This document shows, piece by piece, positions 32,975 to 45,492 of a stretch of 64,000 bases of DNA. The DNA is taken from positions 12,938,733 to 13,002,732 of the forward strand of contig JAJKFL010000039.1 in assembly GCA_021186555.1 (NCBI GenBank), read 5' to 3'. Position 1 is the stretch's first letter; each line of letters opens with the position of its first letter. The position numbers were made by a program, and so were the translations under genes. A model generated the notes under the pieces. That model was not told the origin of the DNA. It did not search any database and saw only the letters and a program-made list of their open reading frames with translations. Source of the DNA: Reticulitermes speratus (lineage: Eukaryota; Arthropoda; Insecta; Blattodea; Rhinotermitidae).

Positions 32975-34735
32975 TTTAAAGAACTTAAATCTTAATTTTT
33001 GGTATGGTAAAAATATTTCTGACGATACACATTGTCGAGATTATGCCCTTAAATTGACTTCGATTTTTTCAGCTTCAATCTGTGTCATGAAACTACAAAA
33101 GTGTCTGAGATTTTAACCTAGAATATTTATCTTTATGTAATTTAAATTTTTATTATTAAAATATTTGCATATAAATTACGTAAAATTTATTTTTCTAAAT
33201 AAATTAATTTATTACAAGTTATTTCCCTTAATTTTGTCATTACTGAACATTGGTTTATATCAGAGTGAACTCCTTCAGCAATCAGATACCTGTAGTATTT
33301 ACTTCAGTGCATAAAGGTATGTGCGAAACGTGATAAACTTTTTCTTGAGAAGGGCCTCGCAACAGAAGCTACGGACGCACTGCAGCCTTGAGGCTTATTT
33401 TGCAACCCTGTGATGTAGATGAAGAGAAAGATGATCAGTTTTTTTTCACTTTTTTAAGTAATGGAGCACCGGTGGAATGAAATGGACAGGGGAAAACCGA
33501 AGTACTCGGGGAAAAACCTGTCCCACTGCCACTTTGTCCACCACAAATCCCACATGGACTGGCCCCGGTGGGAGGCCATCGACTAACCGCCTGAGCCATG
33601 GCACGGCCTTGTGATAAACTGTTATTTTGTTCGTAGTAAGAAAAGTATTGGTACGTATTTTTTTGTAACGCGAAGCGGAAATTTTCGTAGATTTTTCTTA
33701 TCACTTCCAAGCATTTAATAGATTCAATATCCTCAGTCAAGCACCATGACATGAACAGAGATCAGTTCACGGCCAGTTTCGCAAGCTACGCTGCAACGAT
33801 GTGCCTGTCGCCTTCACTTGATTCCACTCATCGGTTATTTAACAACGCCTTTTCAGCTACATGTATTGTCCAGCAGTATTCTACTAACTGATGGGATAGC
33901 AAGCAATGAACTTGATAGAATGTAAAAGAAAGCAGTTGTTGCCTATTGTATGATACTGTGCTATCCCAACATTTATATGGAGTCGAGATTTGAGCTCAGT
34001 ACTACCCTCACACTTGACCGCGGTAATCAGGGGAAATGGTGTCAGTTACGTTGGACAGGAAAGCGGTGTGCAGTGCTTTCGATCCTTGTACCCCGTGAAT
34101 ACAGACCAGGCATTTGGTTCTAGTACGACCTATGTTCTTTCAAACAGTCCATTTCGCGTGGACTGTTGTGGGCTAAGTACCGCCATCTATCTGCTCAACA
34201 AAGCCCCGGCTTTACAAGACCGGCCAGCTCATATTTCCTCGCGACTAGTGCCGTTTAATATCAATAGCAACATGGTGTAGCTTGCGATCGAATCCCGACG
34301 GTACAAAGACTTGAATTTATTGCTGATAGGGATATAGTACAGCTACGGATTTTCATAGTTCTTTAGCCTGTACAGGTAACTACTAGTAGTCTGTACTGTG
34401 CTAAATGTTTGGATTGTTGCTGCGGTATCCACTGGTAAACATAGGTTTTGTCACATGAAAACTAATTTGTGTTTCTTATGTATTTTTCCACGCTGAATTC
34501 ATATATGTTTTAGTAGAATTGCTCTATCGCCCACATGTTGTGTGTGACAGAATTTTTTAAATGCAATTTTACCGAATTTATTTTCTTGTCACGCTACCAG
34601 TGTGTTTTAAATATGGCTGAGGCACTTTATTATATTTTAAACGTAGTGTGGGAATGAAAACTTAATCATAATATAATCATAACCTCCGCTGCACATCAAA
34701 CTTGGACTCATAAAAAATTCGTCAAGGCAATGGAT
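32975..34735. other. Intergenic, nothing recognised besides a SINE
   Basis: Holds the family D copy. At 33960-34280 a GC-richer stretch has an open plus frame of 96 codons without recognisable features. Confidence 0.4.
33445..33605 (-). mobile_element. SINE family D copy
   Basis: GGAGCACCGGTGGAATGAAA, CCTGTCCCACTGCCACTTTG, CATCGACTAACCGCCTGAGC and CATGGCACGGCC. Confidence 0.7.
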
Positions 34736-34739
34736 TGAA

Positions 34740-35180
34740 TTAGCGCTGGATGTATGTATTTGAAAAATAATTTTCCCAGGATAAGTAATGCTGAAATCAA
34801 AGAAGGGGTATTTGTTGGACCTCAAATAAGAGGGTTAATACAGAACGTAAAATTTGAAGACCAGCTAAGTGAATTGGAAAAAGCAGCATGGAAATCATTA
34901 AAAATTTCACTACCAATTTTTGGGGAAATCATAAGGCAGAAAACTATCGTGATATGGTGGCTGATCTTGTAAAATCCTACAAAGCTATGTGGTGTAATAT
35001 GTCTTGAAAGGTGCATTTGTTAGACTCTCACTTAGTCTTCTTCTCAAAAAATCTGAGGGCAGTGGTCGATGAGCACGGAGAGCGATGTCACCAGGACATT
35101 TACTCGTACACCAAGATAAAGCGGTACCGAAGACAAGTGCAGTCCCAGCATGCTGGCTGATTATTGCTGGACACTTAGAC
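34740..35180 (+). mobile_element. Broken copy of a widespread arthropod repetitive frame
   Basis: Readable stretches MYLKNNFPRISNAEIKEGVF, GPQIRGLIQNVKFEDQLSEL, NHKAENYRDMVADLVKSYKA, VDEHGERCHQ and a final Leu-Leu-Asp-Thr. I recall this sequence as a high-copy mobile frame in arthropods, but its element class is not settled. It is broken in a few places. No ends or target copies were seen. Confidence 0.5.
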
Positions 35181-35799
35181 GGGGCGTTACACGGGCAAAC
35201 TGTAGCAGAACGGCATCCACTGTTACTTTTAGGTAATGTCTATACTGTCTGTAATATAACGTAAATGCAGGTTTTCTTCAAATATCAACCGCGCGTCACT
35301 TAAAAACCTTGCCTGATAGAAACGAACTAACAACATATTTGAATTCAGCGCAAAAAAAATGCTATTGGTTTTACCCACTGCAGTTCGTGTGACAAAAAAT
35401 AAGAATTATGTTGTTATCCAGTGTAATCATTTCGCACTTCATGTGATGCAGGTGGTAGTGTTTTTTTAACATAATCAGAAGTGGTACTCGCTATGTGTTG
35501 TGCAGCCAGAAAATGCAGTTTCGTGTTTAAAAGATTCCACCAATGAGACTCTATGATCCAAGTGGTCTTTTTCCCTCCAGGTTTTCTGACTTTAAATACG
35601 CACATTTCTTATTACCCCCAAGCATGCTGCATGACCTGTCCATCTCAAAATTTTTCATTTAATCACCCTGCTATTATGTAAGAGTAAAAATTATGGAGCC
35701 TATCAGTTTTAGAAACATGTGGCTTCTAACGAAAATATGTATGGTGATATGAAAATCTTCGTTTAACCAGTTAGTTGTGCCGGTCTCGCATACTTGAGC

Positions 35800-36030
35800 T
35801 TGTGTCTCCTGTTCTGTATTCACCGTGTCCTGGATTTGAGTGTCGGCTCAGATATTCGCTAACATCGCTGAGGTTTTCTGTGGTTTTCGTCAGTCTGTCT
35901 AGGTAAATGCTGGAATCGTTTAGTAACACAGGCCCACGACGTCTTGCATATACATTCTGTCTCGCGACGTATTGGCCAAAATTAAGGACTGTGTTCTACG
36001 GGTCTTTGGGGCAAAACGTATCTGAAGAAC
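35800..36030 (+). mobile_element. SINE family C copy
   Basis: TGGATTTGAGTGTCGGCTC, TCTGTGGTTTTCGTCAGTC, AGGTAAATGCTGGAATCG. Confidence 0.55.
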
Positions 36031-36162
36031 AGTAGGTCATTGCGGCATTGTTGTTTGGGCTGTGATGGGCTGGCACTGCTGTTATCTTGATCAAGTTCTT
36101 GCTTGTCCGCTGTCTTGGCTAGTGGCTGTGTCTGTTGTGTTGAAGGACGGTGGGGTGGTCGA

Positions 36163-36325
36163 AATGCCTAGCGCGTATGCAAATGAAGAATATGCTGAAG
36201 CGCATTTCGTGTACGGTTTCTCCGATGGAAATATGAAGCCTGCTGTGGTGGAATATCGGCAACGATACACAGAACCTGAAGGAGACAGATTGCAGGAAAG
36301 AGACCACTTGGAAAATATGGCGTAG
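36163..36325 (+). mobile_element. Transposon-derived helix-turn-helix frame (DUF4817-like)
   Basis: MPSAYANEEYAEAHFVYGFS, then DGNMKPAVVEYRQRY. This matches the arthropod repeat-borne domain Y-x-N-E-E-Y-A-D-x-H-x-V-Y-G-x-x-x-G-N-x-x-x-A-x-x-x-Y. The usual following F-P-N-R-R is replaced by TEPEGDRLQ, and a stop comes soon after. Fragment only. Confidence 0.55.
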
Positions 36326-36454
36326 ATGGGAGGATAATTTTACAAGACAGGCATTGTACGTATAAACTTAACATTGAGGCGCGTTCGCGTAACCATTGTT
36401 GCAATAAGTATTACGTATTCTGAGTGTGTGTCTGTAAAGGTAAATTTCAACCTA

Positions 36455-36720
36455 GGACAGCCATGAAGGCCCAGAGGGGGAGTAGAGGTACAGCTCTACT
36501 CTTTCTTTAACCTCGGCCCTAGAGGGGGGTGGGTGGTCAACGCCAGCCCCGGCCGCTTTACCCCCGGGAAAGAGATCCGGTACCCATTGACAGGAGGCTT
36601 GGTGGGCCCCAGGGCCGGTCTGGACGGGTACGGAAAATCTCGCCCCCACCGGGATTCGATCCCCGAACCCCCCCCCCCAGGCCGTAGCTAGTCGTTAGAC
36701 CGACTACGCTATTCCGGCCC
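36455..36720 (-). mobile_element. SINE family A copy, well preserved
   Basis: GGGGGAGTAGAGGTACAGC, CCCCGGGAAAGAGATCCGG, CACCGGGATTCGATCCCCG and AGACCGACTACGCTATTCCG. A run of 13 or more C interrupts the head. Confidence 0.75.
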
Positions 36721-37164
36721 TAGTGTGTCTGTAGCCTTAGTTATCCATCATGCAAAGCGCATGCGCCTTATTATGTTGTCTGTGGGCTGTCTGCTGCACC
36801 ATATTTTTCCACATTATCTCATAAAAGCACGAATATCGGGAAAAAGTTATGGAACATAAAATGTGTGTTCTGACTTTCTCTACAACTTTTGTCCGAAACA
36901 TTTCTCATTCTAAGAAGCAATGAGCGAGATATTATCGTCAATGTATATAGGTCTTGATATAAAGTGCCCGCTATTCTTGTCAGTTTTTAACGAAATTTTA
37001 ATTTTCTCGACAGATTTCCGAAAAATAGTCAAATGTCAAATTTCATTAAAATCCGTCCAGTGGGAGCCGAGTTGTATCCAGCGGACAGACATGACGAAGC
37101 TAATAGTCGCTTTCCGGAAGTCTGTGAACACACCTAAAAATGGTTCTTAAAGAAATAAGATGAG

Positions 37165-37440
37165 GGTGGAAACTGGATTAATCTGGTTCAGGGTAGGGAC
37201 CAGTGACGGCCTCTTGTGAACACAATAACTAAGATGCGAATTCCGTAAAATGTGTGGGATTTAGTAAGTGAAGACCTGTTGGGCTTATCTTCTCGAGAAG
37301 GGCTCTGTCCAATGGAGCTGAACCTTCTTATTGACGGCAAGACATGAGGTTCTCGCAGTAGTGCTGCAAGGAATCTTCCTCCTGATTTGCTGCTGCCGCG
37401 AGATACCGCCGTCGTTTTAGTACGCATTGCTACCATGAAT
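37165..37440 (+). mobile_element. LINE 3'-end remnant
   Basis: AAACTGGATTAATCTGGTTC, CTCTTGTGAACACAATAACT, TTCTCGAGAAGGGCTCTGTC, with the tail continuing through GCTGCTGCCGCGAGATACC. Confidence 0.6.
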
Positions 37441-37844
37441 CACTGAGATTGCTACCTGCTTAATAAACGGCAGAACACTACGCTCTGTCGTAGTAGTACC
37501 ATCTCACGACAGATGGCACTATAGTATACACGTGACACAGATACTGTGCCGTGACACTATCGACAGGGACGCGATTGGCCACGTGCTAATCTCCTGATAC
37601 GTGGTTATCACAGCAGTGTGCTGCTGCGTGTAAGAATGTTGACGTGAGATTGTGTGTGAATGACAGGTGGGTTATGGGTATGCATATGTCAGTGATGTGT
37701 GAATGTTGTTAATTTATTTTATAGTTCTGTTTTTCTAAGCTTTTTTAAGTTTTGCGGGTTTTCCGCGACTCCTAATAAGTTTATAGGGTTGATCAAAGTT
37801 TCCGAGTGTGTGCCCTATCCACAACAATTGTTGTATGTATCCAG

Positions 37845-38045
37845 AGTTCCTTTTACTACTGTTGAGCAAGTCGCCTTAAGCGGTAAGGTTTTACTTGTAT
37901 TTAGGAGGTACCCGGTGCAAATCTTGACCGGGACATTGACTACCCTTTTCATAACCTTTTTCAGTCTTTCCAGGAGAACACCGTGACGGTACCTTAAATT
38001 ATGCTACAGCCGAGCCCTACCACATTCTTTCCAAATTACGATAAA
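37845..38045 (+). mobile_element. SINE family C copy
   Basis: CCGGTGCAAATCTTGACCGG, TTTTTCAGTCTTTCCAGG, ACCACATTCTTTCCAAATTA. Confidence 0.5.
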
Positions 38046-38734
38046 CCCGCGTCCTACCCCGTCCTTTCCAATTAATTATGTATTGTCATACTGTTTTTCA
38101 ACACTTTGTAGTTTTCTTAGGCACATAAGTGAATTATGATCATTTTCTTGCAGTTGGTAGGCTTGTGGCCCAGAGAGGATTGGCAGTTTGTAAATTGCCC
38201 ATTTTTTCAGTTTCTGATTACTGCTTTAGTGGATTTATTCATATTAATACTTTATACACTACAGACATGAGATACTCAATTTAGAGAACACTTCAATTCA
38301 ATTCAATTTATTCACATCCATATTGTTACAAATGTAACATTTGGACAAGTCATATAATGTTTCACATACATTCCAACAAATTTATTACAGTTCAAAATCC
38401 TTAAACTATATGATACGCTAACTTACCACTAAAACAATAAAATACATGTATTTATCATTCATTCATCACCGCCATCCATAAGTCATCGTAAGTGGTTATG
38501 AGGGGATATATCATTCATGACAGTGTAACATAATACTTATAGAAAGTATAAGTGTTGAACAACCCATACAAACACTTTCAGTAGTTAAGAAATTCTTCCA
38601 CTGAATAAAAACACTCTTCAATCTGATATCTTAATACCAGAGGACACTTTATCTGAAAATGTAAACCTGTAACTCATTTTCCTGAAATTCACTTGAATGA
38701 TTTTCAGTTCAGCTTTATCAGCTTTATCGCCGCC

Positions 38735-38780
38735 GGCGCCGTCTTCATCATCATCATCTTCTTCTTCTTCTTCTACTTCT
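38735..38780 (+). repeat. (TCA)n(TTC)n microsatellite
   Basis: ATCATCATCATC followed by TTC units. In the plus frame it encodes serine, in the minus frame an acidic run. Confidence 0.85.
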
Positions 38781-39254
38781 GCTCCTCTTCATCCTCCTTC
38801 GTATTCCATTGACATTTCCACCGGGGTGGGTTGCTCCATGATAAAGCTTCCTAAAAGCCTCATTGTATGGCATTTAAATTTGACTCTTGTATGGGGTATA
38901 TATGTGCATCTGTTGTTGGCAGTAAAGAAAATGATTGAAAAGTCAAGACTTCTGGATGTTAATGTGTTGTTGGGTAAGTAGTTCCTGATGACATGTCACA
39001 GCATCCCCAAAGACTTAAATCTCCAGCAACACATCTGTGAGAATGTCAAATATCACAACAAAATGACTCCTTTCAGAGATGAAAATTATAGGCTGAATAA
39101 AATGATGACTGTGGAGAGCAAGAGCCAGGTGGAGACACCCAGTGATGAAAGGAGGTACAATATAGAGTAGAAAAATAGTGAACATAGATGTGGAAGGAAC
39201 ACTTACAGTAGGAGACAGAAGAATGGAGAAGACTTTGTTATAGGCAGCCCTCCC

Positions 39255-39315
39255 ATCAGTGGCTAGTGGTGGAGGTGGTGGTGGTGGCAGGGCGATGATG
39301 ATGATGATGATGACA
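39255..39315 (+). repeat. (GGT)n and (GAT)n tracts
   Basis: GGAGGTGGTGGTGGTGGC, then ATGATGATGATGATGATG. Confidence 0.85.
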
Positions 39316-41438
39316 ACAAGGATGACAATGATATGATTAGGATATGTGCTTAAAGATCATTAAGATACTTATTCCACTTGTACCTAACAAAATTACAAAC
39401 ATTTTTCTTGTCACTTGCTTCAATAATGATTCGTTCTCACAACATGTACTCATTTCTAGTGATAAAAACCTTTGACTGCAGCAATGTTGGTTTCCTCTGA
39501 AAAGTATTTTAATTTTCTGATCACTCCTTTAGGAACTATGGCATAACTTGTAACACTTTAAATAAAAATTACAATTATTTGGTTCATAAATGTGAAATCG
39601 CTGTGAGGTGACACCACCATATTTGCTATTTAAAATTCTGAATCAATTTTTGTTGTTGTAAAAGTCAAGCAGCTTTGTTTATTCCAAATTGCAGACCTTT
39701 TCATCCAAGTGAAAATCCCAGGTGTGCAAATTCACTTGTCTCTCCAACATCGTGCTCTTCATGTCTCCTATTAAAAAATTTCAACACAGGTCCACATCCC
39801 TTATCCAAACTCTTGGGCCCAGATGTGTTTTGGAATTCAGAATTTTTCGGATTTTATAAAGGTATTATGGTGCATATACCTTATATTATGTAACATTCCC
39901 AGCGGAATCTGGGACAGCTGCCTATAGTCAAACACATTATTTTCATGCAGCCAAAACATGTGAATATGCAAACTAAGAGGGATAAATACAGACTATGAAT
40001 AGTATTACAGTTTATTTATATACTGTAGTGTATAATGAGTGGTGTGAGCCAAAACTTCCAGTTTCCAGAGCTTTTTGGATTTACACCCTGCCCAACCTTT
40101 GTCCACACTGAATACAGAGTCTTTGTTTATCATCGCTCCAAGCACGGCAGCTTTATGACATAGAAAACCTAGACATCCCATGACAGCTGCAATACTCAGG
40201 GCAGCAGCAAAAAAAGAAAAAAAAATTCATAGTATATCTTGTGCTATAAATAAATCTTCAAATTCTTTCCTTCTTTGTGATTGCGTATTTCATTGGCACT
40301 GACCAATGTTCATTTTGTAAGCAGCATACCAAAGTTAGAAACTGTCTTAGATTGCATTTATCTATATGTTCACTATATCAGAGATTGTTTCAAATATAAA
40401 TTCTATCTTAATGAGGTCTGTATTGTGTAGCATGAACCAGTTTTCTGCACAAGAAACCATTTGTGAGAAAAATATAAAACTTTATTTCAACTTCATGTAA
40501 AATAGGAGTTACTTTGGGCTGGTAAGGGCCAGAATGAAATTGATCTGGCAACTGTTGATGTAGGCAACTCCATTATATGTTCATTTAATATACTTTTTAT
40601 TGACAGTGCAGATACATAAACAGAAAACATAGCATGGAAAACAGTATTTTGTCATGCATTGTACATGACTAGGGATACCAGTGCTTTAATGCAGCATGGT
40701 CACCTTCAGCTTTTAATTGTGAGTTACTTGCATAGGGAAAGAAAAACATAAATATATATTTTAGGTATTTGTTAGTTGCCTGACAGCAGTTGCCGGTACA
40801 AGAAATAAAGGCAGCCTGCTTAGCATTTCTGCTGTCATAAATGAAAAATTCTTCTGAATTTCTTCAATTTTGTGTTCAGAATGATGTTACATAATAACAT
40901 AATTTTATAATTGGTGGAAGTACATAGACAATATTTCGTACTGTAGGATCTTTCGATTTTTCGTCATGCGAGTTTGCTTTCACATTCAGGAACCTTCAAT
41001 AGTGCACTGTTTTCCAGGAAAAGTAGTGTAAGTACACGTCCTATGTGTTGTGCTGTATTTTGTAAATATTTCCATAAAAAATTTCAGGCCTTTTAATTGT
41101 TTCAGGATGTCCTGGAAACATAACTGCCTGTCATTGTCACCATTCTTCAATTTTTGTGAATGTGGCACAAAAGTCATTCTTAGGAAGGAGCCTACAACAA
41201 CTTACGTATAATTTGAATGTCAACAGCCCTGACATTTGGATTTCGTTTACCTTCAGTCCATAAAGTTATTTTGTCTGCACAAGACATAAGTAGTTGTGTC
41301 AAAGGCCAAAAGTTTCATTGTCAAGCAATTTACATATGAGCTGAATATTTATAAAACATTTGCAATTAATGAACCGTTAAAAACAGATAAAATACATGTG
41401 AAAAGTATTTAAGATTGTATGTAATGTGATATGCATAT

Positions 41439-42002
41439 ATGGCTAAAGAAGCTGAGCCAGGATCTTACAGACATTCATTAGTACCAAATATGTCAGTTAA
41501 AGGAGATTCAGTGTCTGTTCAGAGAAGTGTAACTTCTCGCAACATTCAAGTTTTGAGAGGAAGAACAGGCTACATTGTTAAAGTCGTGTCTGACAGAAAA
41601 GCTGTTTTCAGGGACAGAATATATGGAGATATTACATTTACTAAAATTTATTTAAAGTTTCGATGAAAAAAGAGGGGATTGATTTCAGAAGTTACTTTCG
41701 TGTTGGGGAAATCGTTTATTTTGACATTAAAGTTGCTGTAGGACATGTGAAATGTTTAAGCCTTTGGGTATCAAAAAAGGAGAAACCCAATTTCAGTTGC
41801 TCTCAGCCCAGTTCCTCCACACCTCAGACAAAGACTGAGAAGAAAATTCCTAGTATGAAAGGCAAGCTAATTTTAGTGGGTTCTGAGACTGCATATCTTG
41901 AGAGCACAGACTGCAGTGGTACAGTGTTCTTTCATCGTGGCAATGCATTTCTGTTTGGAGTTCCTATGAAAGGGTTGAGACTGGACCAGATTTTCAGAAC
42001 AG
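41439..42002 (+). pseudogene. Unrecognised spliced gene, exon with tandem related domains (frame broken)
   Basis: Coding-like stretch in two frames that meet near 41660. The first part has RGRTGYIVKVVSDRKAVF and GDITFTKIYLKF. The second has FRVGEIVYFDIKV, then MKGKLILVGSETAYLES and GTVFFHRGNAFLFGVP with LDQIFRTG. The two halves look like repeats of one small beta-rich domain (G-x-I, F-H-R/G-D-I-T-F, F-R-x-G-E). The end at donor AACAG|GTACAG joins in phase to the exon at 44655 (RTG-ENLSF). The frame change near the A-run at 41664 could be decay or an indel error. The product is not recognised; conserved cysteines and the F-G-V-P pattern could be searched. It may be a host gene in decay. Confidence 0.55.
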
Positions 42003-44573
42003 GTACAGTTTTGGGTCTTGAATGTGAGTCCACATGTTATTGTTCACCAAGTAGTGCAACACATTATTTTTGTAGGAATAATGCTTATACCTAATAAAGT
42101 TTCTTTTTAAGTAGCATCAGAAGTTTTTTGCTACTAAAAATTAGAAGTAGGTTGTGCCGCTTAGATTAAATCTATTTACAATGCTTGAAATGGTTGGAAT
42201 TTATGCCATCAGGAATAAGCAGCTCATAAGCTGTGTGGTATTGACAATAGTTTCAGTAAGTCTCATGCTAAGACTGAAGTATACAATTTTGAAGTTACGT
42301 ACTAGACACAGAGTATGAATGTGACATAAACAGAAAGAAGTTGATATCTGCAGAGCTTGTATCATGACATAAATTTGATGTGTGCACTGCGGGGTAACTA
42401 CGTACATGTCAAACAAAGTGGTTTCGTTTACTAACAGTTCCAGTAGTAGATTAGTTATTAACAGCATTAAAGATTCTGAGCAAACTGTACTTGAGTCAGT
42501 TACCTTTTTAAATCACTTGACCTGACAATTAGTATTTAACATATACACTGACACTATAGAAGTAGACTCAAGCTGCCTGATAACAGGATTCTGTGGAGAG
42601 CATTGAACCTAACAGAGGAAGTAACAAACATGGAGAACATTATATAATGACGACATTCATAATTTGTACTCTCACCATGTATCATTTGGAGCTATCAAAT
42701 TAAGGGTATGGCATGTAGCACACAGAGGAGTTGAGAAATGCAAATAAAGTTTTGGTCAAAACCTGAAAGGAGGAGATTACTTAGTAATTGTATGCACCAG
42801 TCATGGGATAATAGTAACACTGTAATGAACCTTCAGGTTTCATTAAATGTGGTGAAGTTTTCTTGACTGACTGTCAGTTTCTGAAGAACACACTAGTTTG
42901 TAAATTATGTCAACAATGAAATAGTGAAATCTGTTCTTGTTAATGAATTGTTTAGAATAAATTTTCAGTTACTAAAATCTATTGAAAGAAGAGAAATTGA
43001 AACTAAGGTAAAAACAGAGGACAATTGAATTCTTGGGGGGAAAAAAAAAATCTCTTTTTCATCATGGATATGTAAGAACTCATTCAAAATTTTGTGTTCT
43101 AAAATTTATAAAATAACACTTAAAGTACCATTTATATTTGTCGTTAGATATGTTTTATTCCTTATAGGGAGTCTTGCTTCCTAAAGAAAGTGATGCTTAT
43201 ACATTTTAATATAAATTACTCATGTGAATTTCAGCTCCCCAGCTTGCAAAGTCATGTCACCTGAGGTGATCAGGCAACCATGTTTTTCATATGTTGTGTG
43301 TTGCTATGAACGAAATATATCCCTCTGATGTTTAATGTAATGATAATTATCTACTCTGCTCTTGGATCAGTACTGATTGGCAGGTAATTTGAGAGCTGCG
43401 CTGTAGACAACTCATAGTGGCATGTATCTCCATATGTCAGGGATGCAACACCTGTATGCATGGTGTCAAATTTACATTACAGTGTACTTATGAATAGAAA
43501 GTGGTGCCAGCCATCTCTGTTGCTCCCATACCATCTGACGGACTTGCTGAGATAATCTGCTGCTGCTGCACATTTTTACAGTTCTTTATTTTGTGGTTGT
43601 TTGTGGTTCTTCTCAGAGTGACCAAAATGGCACTCAGTCACTTATTTCATTTGTGACAAGGTTTCTTATATCTGATTTTGTTACACAGGGAGTTCCATTG
43701 AAAACCAAACCCAGATGCAGGCAAGCTTAATGGCCTTACATTTCCTCAAATAATCTGTATAATATATTACTGAACCACACATTAGTAGGTGTTGGAAATG
43801 ACATTTAACTCCCATTCATTCATTCATTCATTCATCAGCTTGACCCCTGATGAACAGGTTATTAAACACTTTTTGAAGTTCACGTCTAGAAATTGCGGAT
43901 ACTGCGTGACAAGTTTAACAGCAGCTGCATGACTCACACACTGCCAGTCTTACCAGCGTGTGTACTGTACATTGCATCACCTTGGTAACACAGTCCAGTT
44001 TAATCTGTTGTCTGTAACAGACATGTGAAGAACTGTGTAATATACATTTCTTTTGTTTGTGAGTATGCAGTACAGTTTAATACAGAGGCTGTTCACTGTG
44101 GAAACCTATATAAGGAAAAAATTCTATGAAAAGTGTCATAGGAAATTTAGAATACACCTTCCCAGTATTTCAGTTCCTTCAAAATCAGGCATATCTGAGA
44201 GTTGAAGGAAATCATTTCCCACACCTACTTTAACATGTGTAAGTTATATTGTATGTTATATGCAGAAATGTAAGGCTGTTAAGCTTGCCGTGCGTCTGGG
44301 ATCAGTTTTCAATTGAACTCTCTTATTTGTCCACAGAGAGACGGTGTCTCGGTATCTAGGTGGTCTGTTGCATTATCAAGTGGCTCCAAATGCAAATAAT
44401 GACAATACCTTGTAATGATCTCAAACAGTACTCACAGTTCCAGTAGTTCACAATTCCTGACCTACAGGATTAAAATACAGATTTGTGGAATGATACCTGT
44501 TACTGTACCTAATGGGATGACATGTATTCTTTTCTGTAACTGTTCTATAAACCATTGTCTATCAGATTATATG

Positions 44574-44615
44574 CACGCGCACACACAACACACACACACA
44601 ACACACACATACATA
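44574..44615 (+). repeat. (CA)n microsatellite
   Basis: ACACACAACACACACACAAC-type run just before the exon at 44655. Confidence 0.85.
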
Positions 44616-44654
44616 AAATAGCTGAAAATTCCCTGTGAATTGTTGGTTTTACAG

Positions 44655-44817
44655 GTGAAAATCTAAGCTTCATATTATCAGGGGATGATACAAATGTGGC
44701 ATCATGTGTTTGGTTTGGCTCATTTGATGCTGTCAACCAGAGTTTTGAGGAGAGAATGAAATGCATTTTGAAGTATTGTGTGGATAGAGAGATTTGTACT
44801 CTGATAGGACCACCATT
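44655..44817 (+). CDS. Unrecognised gene, exon continuing the repeated domain
   Basis: Clean acceptor TTGGTTTTACAG and donor CCACCATT|GTAAGT enclose an open frame (phase 1 to phase 2). It reads ENLSFILSGDDTNVASCVWF, then GSFDAVNQSFEERMKCILKY and CVDREICTLIGPP. After the join to 42002 it gives F-R-x-G-E-x-x-x-F with C-x-W about 17 residues on. That mirrors FRVGEIVYFD and CLSLWV in the upstream exon, so the domain is duplicated. The join supports real splicing rather than a chance frame. Confidence 0.6.
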
Positions 44818-45276
44818 GTAAGTGTTCTTCATTTCTGTTCTTACATTGAATAATTTATAAGTACTTGAAGCCCATGCTTGTTAATTTATTGATTAATTTT
44901 TTAATATTTAACTGTACCTTTGCTTCTGGATTGACACCTTGCAGGGTGGAGAGTAGACAGTTAAGTAGGCAAATTGTTCAGCAATAAGGGATGTTTTTGA
45001 GTTACGCTGGAGTCTCGTATTCTTTCTAGTTGAGATAGGAAATGTGTTTTGTACTGATTATGGTTCATCTGGCAGCCATGATAAACCCATCTGCGGTCTT
45101 TGTCTTGCTACTTGGCCACAAACTGAACCATAGCTATAGTCAATGAGTCCCATGCAGCTCATTGTAATCAGTCATGCTACTGCACTTTATTCAATTAATT
45201 TATATACTGTGTCTTAATTGGCCAGTTCATGTTTCCATTTATTTGCAAAATTATGGTGCATTATGACATATTTCAG

Positions 45277-45454
45277 GTTCAGGAACTTGGCCAACAAAGA
45301 CCACCTGATGGAGACAAACGGGATTTGGAAGATGAATTAGAAGAAACTTTTGGGTACTGTGCTGCTGGGGCATATAGTACATTGTCAGCAGGAAGTGCTG
45401 TTGGAAGAGAACTGAATGGTTCTCGTGAAAATAAAACTGATGCCAACCAAGCAG
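45277..45454 (+). CDS. Unrecognised gene, acidic/polar exon
   Basis: Acceptor GACATATTTCAG and donor AACCAAGCAG|GTAGGT bound 59 codons plus one base. Content includes QQRPPDGDKRDLEDELEETF, then a small-residue run and ELNGSRENKTDANQA. The phase does not match the exon ending at 44817 (phase 2 against phase 0). Either an exon is missed between them or the locus has lost its frame. Looks like a linker or disordered region. Confidence 0.45.
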
Positions 45455-45492
45455 GTAGGTGTGATGCTCTGAACAAACCACATTATTGTCAG

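Noticed and set aside
33330-33400. LINE 3' tail
   Set aside because: Only short words (GAAGGGCCTCGCAACAGAAG, CTACGGACGCACTGCAG) resemble the end at 7410; too little to call.
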